This document shows, one piece after another, positions 34,117 through 45,900 of a stretch of DNA of 64,000 bases. The notes beneath the pieces were generated by a model. That model was not told where the DNA came from, did not search any database, and saw only the letters and a list, made by a program, of their open reading frames with translations. Each line of letters starts with the position of its first letter. The first letter of the stretch is position 1. The position numbers were made by a program, and so were the translations under genes. The stretch lies in contig NC_051089.1 of assembly GCF_901709675.1 (NCBI RefSeq), positions 6,879,476 through 6,943,475 on the forward strand, written 5' to 3'. This DNA comes from Syngnathus acus (lineage: Eukaryota; Chordata; Actinopteri; Syngnathiformes; Syngnathidae).

Positions 34117-36096
34117 TCAGGTATGTGACATGCACACACAGACACATTGTTCCTGATGTTGCCACTCTGGGAGGGTCTGCTGATGTAAGAACCGATCTGA
34201 CGCCCCCAAAACCTCATTGCCGTTGTCTATGTGCAGGGAGAGGAAGGTGTCATCAACTGGACCTAAGTCAACAGCAAATTTGAATCAGAAGTGTTTCCCT
34301 AAAATTTCCATACATGTAGGGCTTTTTCTATAACCTATTATTTTAATCACTTTTTAACAATTAGAATAAATTGTAAGTTCCCGAGCACGTACAGTGCCAG
34401 TGGTCCCACAGTGAGTAAGCCTTCCATCCTCTCTGAGCACAAGTGTGGTAGCACGCCTCAGCAGTGCTGCTGCTGTGACCAATCAGCTGCAGAAAAACAC
34501 AAAATAGATCAACGTCCATTGAGGAGACACCCACCATCCAAAATATTAGGTACACTTTCACATCTGTAACACCAGTTCTGACTTCACAAAGATTGAAATG
34601 CTCATTTTGCAAGTGTTGATTTAACAATTTGTTGATTGATGTGACCTGGAACTATTTCTAATAGTGTGACCTTCTCATGTCGCTACATAACCTTTTGATA
34701 GTCTGGAGGATCCTCTCGGGATACCTTGGATGCATCCTCCTCCTTCATGGTCTCCAATGACGTGTCTGCATAGTGAAAACAGTAAGGCAAGTCCTAAATT
34801 TCTCAATCATTTGTAGAAACGAAAGGCTCACTCTGTATATTGGTGACGCTGAGTGATGCCTCATGAGTGCTTGAAGTGCCGCTCGGAGGTTGCCATGGCA
34901 GTGGCAAAACCTCAACTGATGCAATGCCTCTGACACTTTGCTGCTTTTTGAGGCGCTGACTCGGCATCCTGAGGCCTAAAGGGAGTGGAGGGACTGTTTG
35001 TGACGAATTACTTTCTTCAAGAGTACTATTTTGTTAGATGAATATATCCGTCATAGGTGTAACGCATAGTTTGTTGCATTCACCTCGGTTGCGAGGGGGG
35101 CCAGGGAGCATCTTGTAGACTTTGTAGGCGTCGCTGCCTCTCTTGTTGCTGCGCTCGCGTAGCTCAAATACGTCAGGGAGAGAGTTGAGGGCACAGCGGA
35201 AGTTGGCTTTCCAAGTCTTTGGGTCTGCTTTGTGTTGGCCCGGACGGTATCGACCTGCAGTTGAGCACGTCCTGTTTGGCTTCAATTTATTTTTTTAAGT
35301 TTATCCATCCAGCAGACGTTTTGGGCTTTGTGTAGGTGTTCCTAATGGTTTGTCTGGTAAGGAAAATCACGCTGACAGTGCAATATGATCGCCTTCACTT
35401 CACGTTAATGGTGACCAGGCCATTAGTGATGCAGCCAATTGCACATGAGCAAAGCGTGACAGAGGATCCGCTTCCTCCATATGGAGCAAAAAAATGTGTT
35501 TCTCAAACTGAAATGAAGAACGATTTTTCAGGCTAAAAAAATTTATAGTATCAGGGCAACACGTATATTCTTGAGCTTTTTTTATTTAGACTTTTACATT
35601 GAAGGTGATTTATTATACATAAGAGAAGTTAATGTGCCGTACCAGTGTGCTCGGCCCAACTCCTGAAGAGAGTGGCGTCATGTTCGATACTCCAGCCGTG
35701 ACGAGCTGCATGTTTCCACGGAATTTGGAAAACTCGCTCTGACTTGAAAGAAGAAAAAAAAAAGCATCCATCCTTCAATACTATAAAATGTACTGTGGCC
35801 TTGACATTTGAGAAATTGTATACATTAAAGATTCATATTAAGATTGTGAATGTATGACTTAGTTTCATAATAATATATTTTCTTTTCCATCTAATATTGA
35901 ATCTTGTCAAACTGCAAAATTAACATTTTATTTGATTGCGCAAGTGTTAGTGATGTTATTGTCCCGAGTGTACGTTGCGTAGACGTAGCTTCTGAATACG
36001 ATGTACCTTGTCGATCCAGCAGACTCCCGGATACTTCCCAGACTCAATCTGCTCCTCCAGCCACATCCTCAGTCTCAGGCGGCCAGCTGCTTGCAT
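34117..36096 (-). CDS. interferon regulatory factor, IRF1 subfamily (irf1b/irf11-like)
   Basis: Exons on minus: 36007-36096, 35643-35742, 35084-35254, 34832-34975, 34692-34765, 34393-34486 and 34117-34262. Phases agree and give 272 aa. The DNA-binding domain fills about residues 1-113. The five tryptophans of the family fall at 12, 27, 39, 47 and 59 ([32 protein letters not shown]), followed by [19 protein letters not shown]. The DBD is closest to IRF1/IRF2. The C-terminal DHWHCPVDDTF recalls the WHIPVEV stretch of IRF1. IRF1 proteins activate interferon and interferon-stimulated genes. The tail after the DBD is short, about 160 aa, and poorly conserved, with Cys-rich patches (CVCVCMSHT end). 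Distal exons are therefore less certain than the DBD. Fish often have a second IRF1 copy (irf11); I cannot separate these. It lies downstream of il4r on the same strand. Confidence 0.85.
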
Positions 36097-36892
36097 CTTC
36101 AGTCCAAACTTCAGGTTTGTTAAGAAGCTTTGTGTGGATGGACGCTATAGGTGTCACCAAGCCCTTGTCAGTTTTGGGAGGCTTGCAAAAATAAAGGCTC
36201 CGCGTCAATTCACCTCTAATCGGCCAATCGAAGGCCTTCTCTGCCTCTCGCAGGCAATCTTTGCTCCTTAACTGTCTCCTCAAGTTACAGGTAGGGCAGG
36301 GCTTTGTGGCCTTAAAATAAAGTATCCGCTTTCTCTCCGCAAAAATATGATTAAAGAGTTTGGACAAATGACAACATTCCAATACTTTTTTTTTTTTGCA
36401 AGCATTAGCTCATCTACTACTCCTTAAGAGAAATATCTTTTTTCAAAACATGTAATAAATAGTGATAAAATTGATACCTTTAATAAAAAATGCTTTTTTA
36501 ACTTGGTAAAGAATTATTGATACCATGCTAGTATTGGATTTCATCAGATTCAACAAATGTACCTAATGAAGTGTCCAGCAAGTATTGCTGCATTACTCCT
36601 CCTCCAGAAGATCTGCAGTAAAATTAGTTTTAGGAGTTCAATTTCAAGCATCAGTGAAAATGATTAATGCACTGACATGCGTTTGCATTATTCATTTATT
36701 TTCACAAACATGACTCTTCTGTTGCGGAGAAAAAATGAGGAAGTGATTGCACAATCTTGGTTGTGGATGAGGTGTGGCCTATTGCTCACGCTTCACTTCG
36801 ACAAACAATCATTTTGTAGCATCAGTCTCCCTCCCTCCCTTGCTCGAATCCCAAGAAGGTGACAACAGTATTTTTCTCCAAATTTGTGCAAC
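36097..36892 (-). other. IRF1-like upstream region / il4r downstream region
   Basis: About 800 bp between the IRF start codon and the il4r poly(A) signal. It should contain the IRF promoter and any non-coding first exon, but no clear GAS or ISRE motif was found by eye. No additional gene seen. Confidence 0.4.
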
Positions 36893-36898
36893 TTTATT
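36893..36898 (-). terminator. il4r poly(A) signal
   Basis: Minus-strand AATAAA about 250 nt after the il4r stop at 37148-37150. It is a plausible 3' end for il4r. Confidence 0.5.
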
Positions 36899-37147
36899 GG
36901 CAGATTTGTACTGTACAATAATATCAACAACATATACAAAAACATATTTTAATGATGTTGATTACATTAAGTCCAACTAAACGACAGAAAAAGCAATGCC
37001 TAACTTTTTCCTCTCCCAGGGAGGTTCTAATTTCATTGACATTTAGTGAACAGGCTCAACTCATTCTTAAGGAACAACCCATTTCATTTTAGTATAGAAA
37101 TACACAAGACCTCATTTGACAAAGTAATGACGGCATTTAGTTCCACA

Positions 37148-40100
37148 CTATATAATTTTGTAGCCACTCTCTGTGATAATGTCATTTCTGAGGTCAGTCG
37201 AGATTATTGGCAAAAAAGGCATTTGGGGCTCAGGGAGGTGTCGGTGACCGTGAACATGTTCAGTCGACGCTGCTGGTTCTGGGCTTGAGGGGCCCCCGGG
37301 CATTACAGGTAGAGACATCTCAAAAGCCGTCTCCAAATCATTTCTCTTGATCCCTTTATGTTCCGAGAACTTATCACACAGCTTCGGCGAGGACTGAATG
37401 ACTTTGTAGTGGTCATCCACTAAAAGCCTGTCTTGTAAGCTTTCAGGTGTGCAGTCGTCGCCTTTAGAGACATCTTTGATCGCCCGGTCGTCTTTTATGC
37501 TGCTTCTTTGGCCTGCAGGAGTTACATCAGCCTGCTTTGTTAAGCTCCGAATCACTTGGTAGTTGTCTTCTACTGGAAGATTGTCTCGTAAATTTGCAGG
37601 AATATGCGAGCAGCATTGAACCCCTTTTAATGGAGTTTCTAAAACGTCCTCTTTTTCACCACCCTTTGGCTCTCCAACTTTATTATCAAAGTTTTGCCTT
37701 AATCCATAAAAGGCTTGGTAGTTATCATCTATGGGAACGTTCAGATTTGCGACCACAGGGATGCAGGTAATGCTTTTCGTGACTTCTTCCAATGAGTCTT
37801 GTGAAGATTTCTCTGAATCTTTGTTTTCATTGTCCTGCTCCCCGACGTGACTATCTGGGAGCTGGCTTAAACGTCGACACACTTGGTAGTTGTCATCCAC
37901 TGGGAGAATGCCTTGAAGGTTTACAGTAGAATCTTTGAAAGTATTTTCTACATCCTTCACCAGGTTCTCCTTATCAACACTTTTCCTTTCTCCAACCTGA
38001 TCATCCCTGAAACCACGAAAGTCTTTGTAGTTATCATCCACAGGAAAGCTGGGGGTTGATTTTGTCGGGGTGTATGTTTTGCTTAGACAAACACCTTCAA
38101 AAGAATTTTCTGAAGTCTTCTTCAAGTCTTCTTTGCTGCCACTGCTCGGCTGTCCAAACTGACTATCAGCGAGCTCCCTTACGCCACGAAACACTTGGTA
38201 GTTGTCATCGACCGGAAAATTGTGGTTTGAGCTTGGAGGGACGCAGGTATGGCCTTGATTGTCATCTTCTACAGATTTTTCTAAAACTTTGTCTTGGTTT
38301 TGTTTCCCACTTTTCTTCTCTTCAAACTGGCTTTGAGGAAGTGCTCTTAAATCCTGAAACATGAGGTGGTTGTCATCAACAAGACAAGGAAAGCTATTAG
38401 GTGTGCAGGTATCAATATTAGTGACATTTTCCAAGGACTCGTGTTGTTTTCCAATGGTTTTCAGCGCTCCAAATTGCCCATCAGAGAGAAAAGGTAAACC
38501 CTGGAATGCTTCGTCTCTGTCAGTCAGACAGAGCTTTGAGCTTAAGGGTGTGCCGTCTTTATTGGTATCTTCCAAGCAATTTTCTAAAACCTGATCCAAG
38601 TCTTGATTTTTATCATTGTTCTGCCCTTCAAACCGACTATCAGAGAGCTCCCTTAAACTTTGAAATGCTTGGTAGTTGTCATCGACCAGAAAACTGTGAT
38701 TAGACTGCGCTGGGAAGCAGGTATCGCCTTGAATGGAATCTTCTGAGAAATTTTCCCAAGCCTTGTTTAAGTCTTGTTTTTTAACACTTTTCTGGTCTTC
38801 CAAATGACTATCAGAGAGCTTGCTTAAGCCCTGAAAGGCTTGGTAGTTACCATCCACTGGAAAAGTGCTTTGTAAGCTTGCAGGTAGGCAGCGGAGATCT
38901 TTGGGGACATCCGCCCCTTTGTTGCAAGCCTGACTAAACATTACTTGGCAGTGCTCATGTCCTGCTACCATTCTGGATTCAACATCTCCAGAGAGGCTTG
39001 TGTTGCTGCTGCTGAGGGATGGATCTGAGTTCTCACCGATTGAAAACCTTCCAGAGTCTCTGTTAGCTTGGTGAGACGTGGCGGTCAGTGTGTAGGAAGA
39101 CACTGTGGCCGGGAACATGTTTTCTTCACAAGCTGATCCTTGCTTGTCATCACAGGTCGTCCCGGCGCCGCTGCCTTGGTATCCACAATCGCACGGCATT
39201 TCAGACTGAGCATGACTCTTCAAAGGGTCAGGGGTTACCTGAACTGGACAGCTAGGCCTGATAAAGGAGTAGGTTATTGTATTTTCCAATCCAGAAAGTT
39301 GCCCACTCGGACTTGGGAGAGCAGCTTTGCTGGACTCTTTCAGAAGATGGTCGGTTGAAGCTGCTACCGGGACGATGTTCATCAAGGCTTTGCTGAGCGC
39401 CCCTTGAACACCCGCAATGATGTCTGCAGCCTCCGTTAAAGCGTAAGTGAGAGAAGGCTGGCCGCTACTGAAGCCACTACTTTGAAGGAGACTCTCGGTG
39501 CTGCTGTCCATTAGGGAGCCCTTTGACCTGCAACAGAACAACCCATTACCTGAAACACCCTTCAACTTCACAGGAAATTAAAGCTATGAGGAAGTCATAT
39601 CAAGTGTAGACCTTAAGGATTTCAAGCAAATCCCAAGTAACTTTGGCAAAACTCAAGTAGGTCAAATCGAGCCCCTACAAGGTTTCAATGCCATCTTTTT
39701 CAGTCTTTGGAGCTTGTGCCTTCAGACCACCTTTATGAGTTGGCCTCTGCACTGCACAAATCATGTGTTTGACTTGCTGGGGCAACCCCTTATGGGACAA
39801 CCCACACAGGTCTCTCTTATCATTGCTCAACGGGTCACAAAGTTAAGACTGTTCTTAAGACTTTCTGAACTATTTCTGCCATATCAAACCAAGAAACCTT
39901 TGAATCTTTAGAAGACTGTCCTGAAACATTCGTCACTAACCATGGTTTGAGGTCACCCGGGGTGAGGGTCTCCACAGAAATTGATGAGATGATGGGGGGC
40001 ATCGGCTTTAAAATCTGCAGCAAGGAAAGAAATGACACAAATCTGCATCAACCTTTTGACCCTTCAAAATAAAACCTAATGAAGACAAACATGGAGCCAC

Positions 40101-42108
40101 ATCAAATATCTCACCTCTTCCTTAGTCGGATGTATTTTCAGAAGTTTGGAATTTTGATCGCTGACTGAGTCCCAATACTTGGCTTTACACCTACACAGGA
40201 GGACACGGATCAAGCTCTGCAATGCATCTTATGGCGGAGAAAAGTAAAAAGCTTTGCGGCTTACTTCACGTAGCAGAGGTACGCCGCACTGGTGATTGTA
40301 ACGGCGAGCAGACTGAGGCTAATGATCAGAATCAGTCGGAGGCTCTTACGTGACACTGCTGTTATAGTCAAAAAGTACAATATCAAATGAACTGAGCATG
40401 ACAGAGCCATTTGGGGATTCTGACACTTGCAGACCCCAAAATTCGGAACAGTTGTGAATATTTCTCTATTCTGGCTTTGGCTGAACTGAGTCAGGACTTA
40501 CGAGTTGTAAATTCATACTCCTCGCTGCGGTCGCTCGGCTTGCTTTCCCAAGGTAGCAAATTCTGAACTGTGACAACATAGGTTGTACTTGGCTCCAGGT
40601 GTGCACCAAGTATATCAGTGGTAAAACACAAGGCGCACTCTGGCTTCTCCACCTGTGGTGCTTGGAATACCTTGGGAATCTTGGTAAGTGAAAACAAGGT
40701 TACCCACACACACTCACACATATATGAGCAATGGAGCACTTTTCCTTACCTCTTGCGTTTCTCCTTTTTTGCGGTAATACAGGCGTGTGCGTAATATTTC
40801 TCTTATATGGCGTTTGCTGATGTTTGTCGTCCAAATGACTTGAAAATTCCCGTTGGTCTCATTTACTGCAATGATGGTTGGAGTTTGGGGTTTGACTGCG
40901 GAGGAACAGGAATGAAGAAAAAACATAATCAGATATTTCAAGTTTATATATATATATATATATATATACATACACACATATATATATACACATACACATA
41001 TACACATACACACACACACACACACACATATATATGGTAATGTGTTGAACTCACAGCTGTATTTCACGCTTATGTTTTTGGACTCCACATATTTGCCATC
41101 TTTATGGACAAATGCCACGTGGTTCTCATCGAGGACAAGAATCATATGGATGGAGCAGCAGCATTTTCCGCTTGCACAACCCACGCGAAGACAGTAGTGC
41201 TCACTGTGGAAAACAAAATAAAAATGAATTATTATTGTTAATAGCAAATTACTATTATTAATTTTTTTTCTGATTGCCAACAGGACTTACCCATACCCAT
41301 CTAGGCTCCTCAGAGTCACATTGTAGTCAGTGCAGTTTGGAGCCTCAAAGTGACAAGACATCAAATCGACATAGTCATTGATGCAATCGAGATTGAGACC
41401 TGTTGCAGTGGATTGACAACAAAAGCGGATTATTGCATTGTTAATAGACAATACTGTAATATTCGCAATACTGTTTATGCATGACCAAATTACAAAAAAA
41501 AAGGTCAGTAAATTTCAAGTGTGTGCTTTAATTGTGTAACAACTGCCTGAGGACATGATTGTTTGAATCTGAACTTGATTAAAAAAAAAAAACTCTCATA
41601 TCTTTGGACAAAGGTCAAACATGTATGTCGTTTATTTACTTGACAAAAGATATTACAGTTAATCTACATACTGTACATTTTGTATTGTTGCTATGTTGCA
41701 TGTTAAAATCGGCATAACCGATGTCAACATTGACAGTGCATGTTAGTTATGTCCACGTGACGTAGGCGTTACAATCGAGTGTCATGTCAACGTTACATGT
41801 TACAATTTACATTCCCTCTACATACTACATGTTACTTATATGTACCTGCTGCAGTCATGATACGCTGTCGACATTAATCAGTACTTTTGTTAAAGACTGT
41901 AAAAATATGTGACAGTTCAGTACGTGTTATACAGTAGTCTAACTATATAGTACATTGTCGACACGAGGCAGTAACAAGTATATACCATACATACTACAAT
42001 CATGTTACAATTTATTACTAGTTATGTCAACATGTTGTCAGAGGACGTACCAGAGAGAGCTGCTGAAGTGGCGATGTTTCCTACAATAACAAGAAGGACG
42101 ACAAACAT
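37148..42108 (-). CDS. il4r: interleukin-4 receptor subunit alpha with expanded tail repeats
   Basis: Nine exons on minus: 42051-42108, 41291-41399, 41055-41203, 40750-40895, 40502-40679, 40265-40358, 40115-40190, 39941-40014 and 37148-39527. All phases agree and give 1087 aa. The type I cytokine receptor pairs with gamma-c or IL-13R alpha1 and signals through JAK and STAT6. Residues 1-20 are a signal peptide. CINDYVDLMSC aligns with CVSDYMSISTC of human IL4R, and SFKPQTP with SFKP at the D1/D2 hinge. The transmembrane helix is at about 220-243 (LRLILIISLSLLAVTITSAA). The Box1 region is KYWDSVSDQNSKLL, aligned to WWDQIPNP but without its prolines. The WSXWS site reads PSDRS. The last exon encodes about 790 tail residues with ten Tyr-centred repeats and ends SGYKII. 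The exon-5 acceptor could be shifted by 9 nt. Another class I receptor is possible but less likely. Confidence 0.88.
37390..38880 (-). repeat. ten-copy tyrosine-motif repeat array in the il4r cytoplasmic tail
   Basis: In protein order the motif centres lie near 38850, 38672, 38510, 38365, 38195, 38020, 37883, 37715, 37557 and 37405, a period of about 137-178 nt. The cores read VDGNYQAFQGL, VDDNYQAFQSL, LTDRDEAFQGL, VDDNHLMFQDL, VDDNYQVFRGV, VDDNYKDFRGF, VDDNYQVCRRL, IDDNYQAFYGL, VEDNYQVIRSL and VDDHYKVIQSS. Each is followed by an acidic/basic linker rich in Ser, Lys and Asp, often with a cysteine-proline (TCxP) near the end. Tyr is kept in eight copies and Tyr-x-x-Phe in five. Confidence 0.93.
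40944..41036. repeat. (TA)n/(CA)n microsatellite in il4r intron 3
   Basis: Mixed TA and CA dinucleotides between il4r exons 3 and 4. The intron is only about 160 bp, so the repeat fills most of it and ends about 20 bp from the exon-3 donor at 41054. Confidence 0.9.
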
Positions 42109-42935
42109 CCTGGGGGGGAAAAAAGACGGAGGTTTATTCTCTTTTAGCCCAAGAAGCCCAGTTTGATTCAGTACGAGCAGAGCACTTCAATTATTGACGA
42201 TTAGTATCATGTAATCCAAATCGAGAAATGGTGCGGGAATTGCCGCAGTCTGTAGAGCGCAGACTTCCTCATTTGGGAAAGTCTTACTGGAATTGCGTGC
42301 GTTGATTCCTGTGAAGTGACACTCCCATTTCCTCCTAACTAAAATTAACTTGGATGCAATCCGTGCGCTCATCAACATGATTTTTGGGACTGGTTTCTTT
42401 TAATGAAACATTGTTTATTTTCGTGGTTGCAGAGTGATGGTCAGTGGCGTGTGTATTGATGATTAAACACGAGCACAAGCTATAATAATAATAATAATGC
42501 AACTATTATTATTCGTCTTTAACTTGTCTCATAACCACTGCGCGTTCCCGTGACTCACTGTTCAAAGTTCCCCGTTCTTAGATAAACTTTGATAACACCT
42601 TTCATTTTTTTTTTTTGCTAAATCTTTCTGGGGTGCAATACTTAACACAATTGTTACGATAGATGGATGGATTGATCAAAAACGACATTGCTTTTTAATG
42701 TAACTGTTTTTAAATAATGTTTTACTCTGTTGTTTTGTTTCTGTTCTGTCCTCCCAAAATACAAGAAATGGTACCATTATTCTTTCTAAATTTTATGAAA
42801 GTAGAATAAATGTATCGCTCGCAGTACTTTTTGTTTGGTGCGTCGCTCAACACGAAAAGCAACTTGAGACGGAACGATGACGCAACGACGCAGCTAGCGT
42901 GCGTACGTAAACGTCCACGCGAGCTTCCAAACATT
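42109..42935. promoter_or_regulatory. divergent promoter region between il4r and smyd3
   Basis: The start codons of il4r (-) and smyd3 (+) are 828 bp apart, head to head. TTCCTGTGAA at 42306-42315 fits the N4-spaced palindrome preferred by STAT6 (TTC-N4-GAA), about 200 bp upstream of the il4r ATG. The smyd3 side (42830-42930) is CpG-richer. The motif is short and may be chance. Confidence 0.4.
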
Positions 42936-45900
42936 ATGGCGCCCATGTTGCAACGCTTTGTGAGTCCGGGCAAAGGCAACGGCTTGCGTGCGACAACTGC
43001 AATCAAATCTGGAAATTTGCTTTTCTCTTCCGAGCCTTTGGCAAGCTGCGTGTCGGCAAAAGTCGCCAAACATGTGTGCCATCGCTGCTTCGCTAGGTAA
43101 GACGTTCGTTGTCTTGATTTTAGCAGCCCATGCAGACACTTCCTGCATCTGCAGTTTGTGGCCTCTAGATGGCGTCATAACTTCACTTATCATTTAAAGG
43201 CGATCATAGCGAAGTCGTCCTGATGAAAAATACAAGTTTACGCCACAAGAGGGCGCCTTTGAGAAAACAGTTAAATACACTTACACATGTGATTACAAGG
43301 CTCAACATTAATTAATTTACTCAATGTTAAATAACAATTTCACCTTCTCGAATCTTAAGATAGAGTAAAAACAATAAAAATCAATAATAGTTTGCACCTT
43401 CACTGAATTCCTTTATTATGGATGCATGTGTGTGTGTTGGTCAAGAGATTTTCATATCATTGTGGTAGTGACTAAGTGGCACAAATATCTGCCTGCACGG
43501 GGAAGACAGTCGTTCATTGATTTAATATTTGTAATAGTGAGAGATGTGTAAACTTGAGCTACTGACACCAAACAGCTGTAGAAGGAACACCCACAGGTGC
43601 ACACATAGCTGAAGGCAAGGATTGGCATTATAGAAGAGGAGTGTTTGTTGTTCCGTTTTCACTAAACCATCATTAACCTCACAGCATGACATCATGATGT
43701 GTGTGCACAATTATTTGTGATTGTGTCTCAATGACTCACTGACAGAAAGATACGTGTCGTGTCGTGTGTGTGTGTGTTTGCACGTGCACTAATTGTGCAG
43801 GTGGAAGTGTGGAGCATCAAAGCTACAGTTAATTACAGGCCTTGAAGGCCCAAATGTAGAGTGATGAGTACTGAGAAATATCACACACACACACACGCAC
43901 GCACAAATGCACACACACACACACGCACACATGCACACACGCACACACTAGATGGATGGCAAGAGCTCAAGGTCGAGTTTTGATCAGCGTGATGAGGAGG
44001 GGTCATCTTGGGAATAAGGACAGGAAGTGGTTTTGAGTTTGATTGCTCCAATTGCAAAGGTGAGTATAAAGTACCATTAATGAGCAAGAGTACCATTAAT
44101 AGTTTACCATGCAGTGTCATGACTGTTTTAGCACAATAATGTAACATGGCTTTTTATCTTCCTTATCTGCTTCTGTAATATTTGTTGCATACTCCAATAA
44201 AAAAAATGACACTAGCATAGCACCTTTTTTTTGTCAGCAGAGACTGGCTCATTTTCAGGATTTTTAATTGCTGGCAACATTAATTCAGATCTTTTGAGCC
44301 GCATGTTGAAAAGCGAGGCGCAGGAACGCTAATGCGGCGATGCACCACTAACCGTATGTCAGCTACGATGAATTATATTCATTATATTAATTTTTTTCCA
44401 TATTACTCAGATAAAAATTATTTAACGCTTAACATTTTCCGCATCCATTTTGTGCACACGATTTAGTGTATTTGATTGACTTCCTTAATCATGCTATGTG
44501 CATCCTATCTGCCCCCCTCTAGCATGCTTAACCCCCCCCCCATAAAGGCGTGGATGCAGTGTTACACGAAGCATACAGATTGCGGCGTTAGGTGCACACT
44601 TTCGTCGAGCTAACAGTAAAAGATGAGAGGAGGGAAATCACGCAAGTTAGCACTTCCCCTTCCCCACCCCCCAGTGTCCCTCGTCGCCTCGTCTCGTCTC
44701 GATTTATTCTCCCATCTGCTTCTTCTTCTGGCTTCCCTCGCTCTTTAGCTGCCTTCGTTCCTCATATTCCTCCCACTTGTCTGTCCATCATTCGCATATA
44801 ATTTTCCCAGTTTCTTTAACAAAAGCCTATTCTTCATGGAGATTGTTTATCTTCTGCTTTTTCCAACTTTTCTTGTCTCTTGCAGTTTCATACACAGACA
44901 CACACACACACACATACACGCACTGCATATCAGTACACTGAACTGTGAAGTCACGGTTCGCTCTTCACAATTTCACCAATTGGCACTTTTTCCTGTGGCT
45001 TGTGTCTCCAGCTATTTGCTGGAAAACCTATTTGTGGCTCTTGTGCTCTTTCTGTAGCATGCTCAGATGCCACACAATGATGCCAAAGCTCTGGCTTAAA
45101 GAAAAATAGTAATTGGTGTCAAGGTAGGGTCCGTGGCAGGGCTCGGGTCCGAAAGCCTATTTTTACATTATATAATCTTTATCAATCCCACAATGGGGAA
45201 ATGTGGGCCTTATCTGAATTTCCAAGAATGTCATTAATATTGTGTTCTATTCTGAACTAGAGGAAGTCGTTGCAGTTAAGTCTGTTGTGGTAAAGCCACG
45301 CACTGACGAACATACACTATTTTTGCATTAAAGGTGTCCCTCAGGGTAAATACAATCCATTCCTCCTGTTTGACAGCTTCTCGTAGAAAATGTAATATGA
45401 TGTAGTAACAAGAAATATAACGGCAAACGACTGAAGTGCCTGGCCGAGCGGTCTAAGGCGCTCTGTTAAGATCAGTCAAGTTATCGTGTTGGAGGGAAAA
45501 AAAAAAAAAGACACAATCTAAATGCGCTTCTTCTTACCTTACTTCTTAATGCATTACAGAGATCTTGGATCACGAGATGCAATGCTTGTAATCAAGTGAT
45601 TCAATCTTCTGATGTGATCAAGGCATACGTAAGGACTAAAAACATACCTTACAGCTAATAAACATGGAGGGTGGGGGGCCAATCACGTTTTCTGAAGGTT
45701 AGGTCTTTAAGTGCATGTGTGTGCGTTTGCATTAAGCGTCATTATGATATAACACAACCCCATATGAATTCCCTCAGGTGTTAGTGAATCATCTTCCAAA
45801 CAGCTATTAAGAACTCAGCAAGATTGCTCTCAGTGCCACACAGCTGGCGTCTTTTTCTTCACTGAAACGACACACACACACACGGAGTCAATTTTAATGA

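Noticed and set aside
33995-34265. Apparent tiny + strand exons with splice-like borders and a stop after tcatcaactggacctaa
   Set aside because: They overlap the last exon of the IRF gene, which has consistent phase on the minus strand; the + strand pieces are too short and link to nothing.
34361-34486. Longer reading of IRF exon 7 ending SGTYNLF then TAA
   Set aside because: A GTACGT donor at 34392 joins in phase to an exon at 34262 that restores an IRF1-like WHCPV stretch, so the unspliced ending is less likely, though possible.
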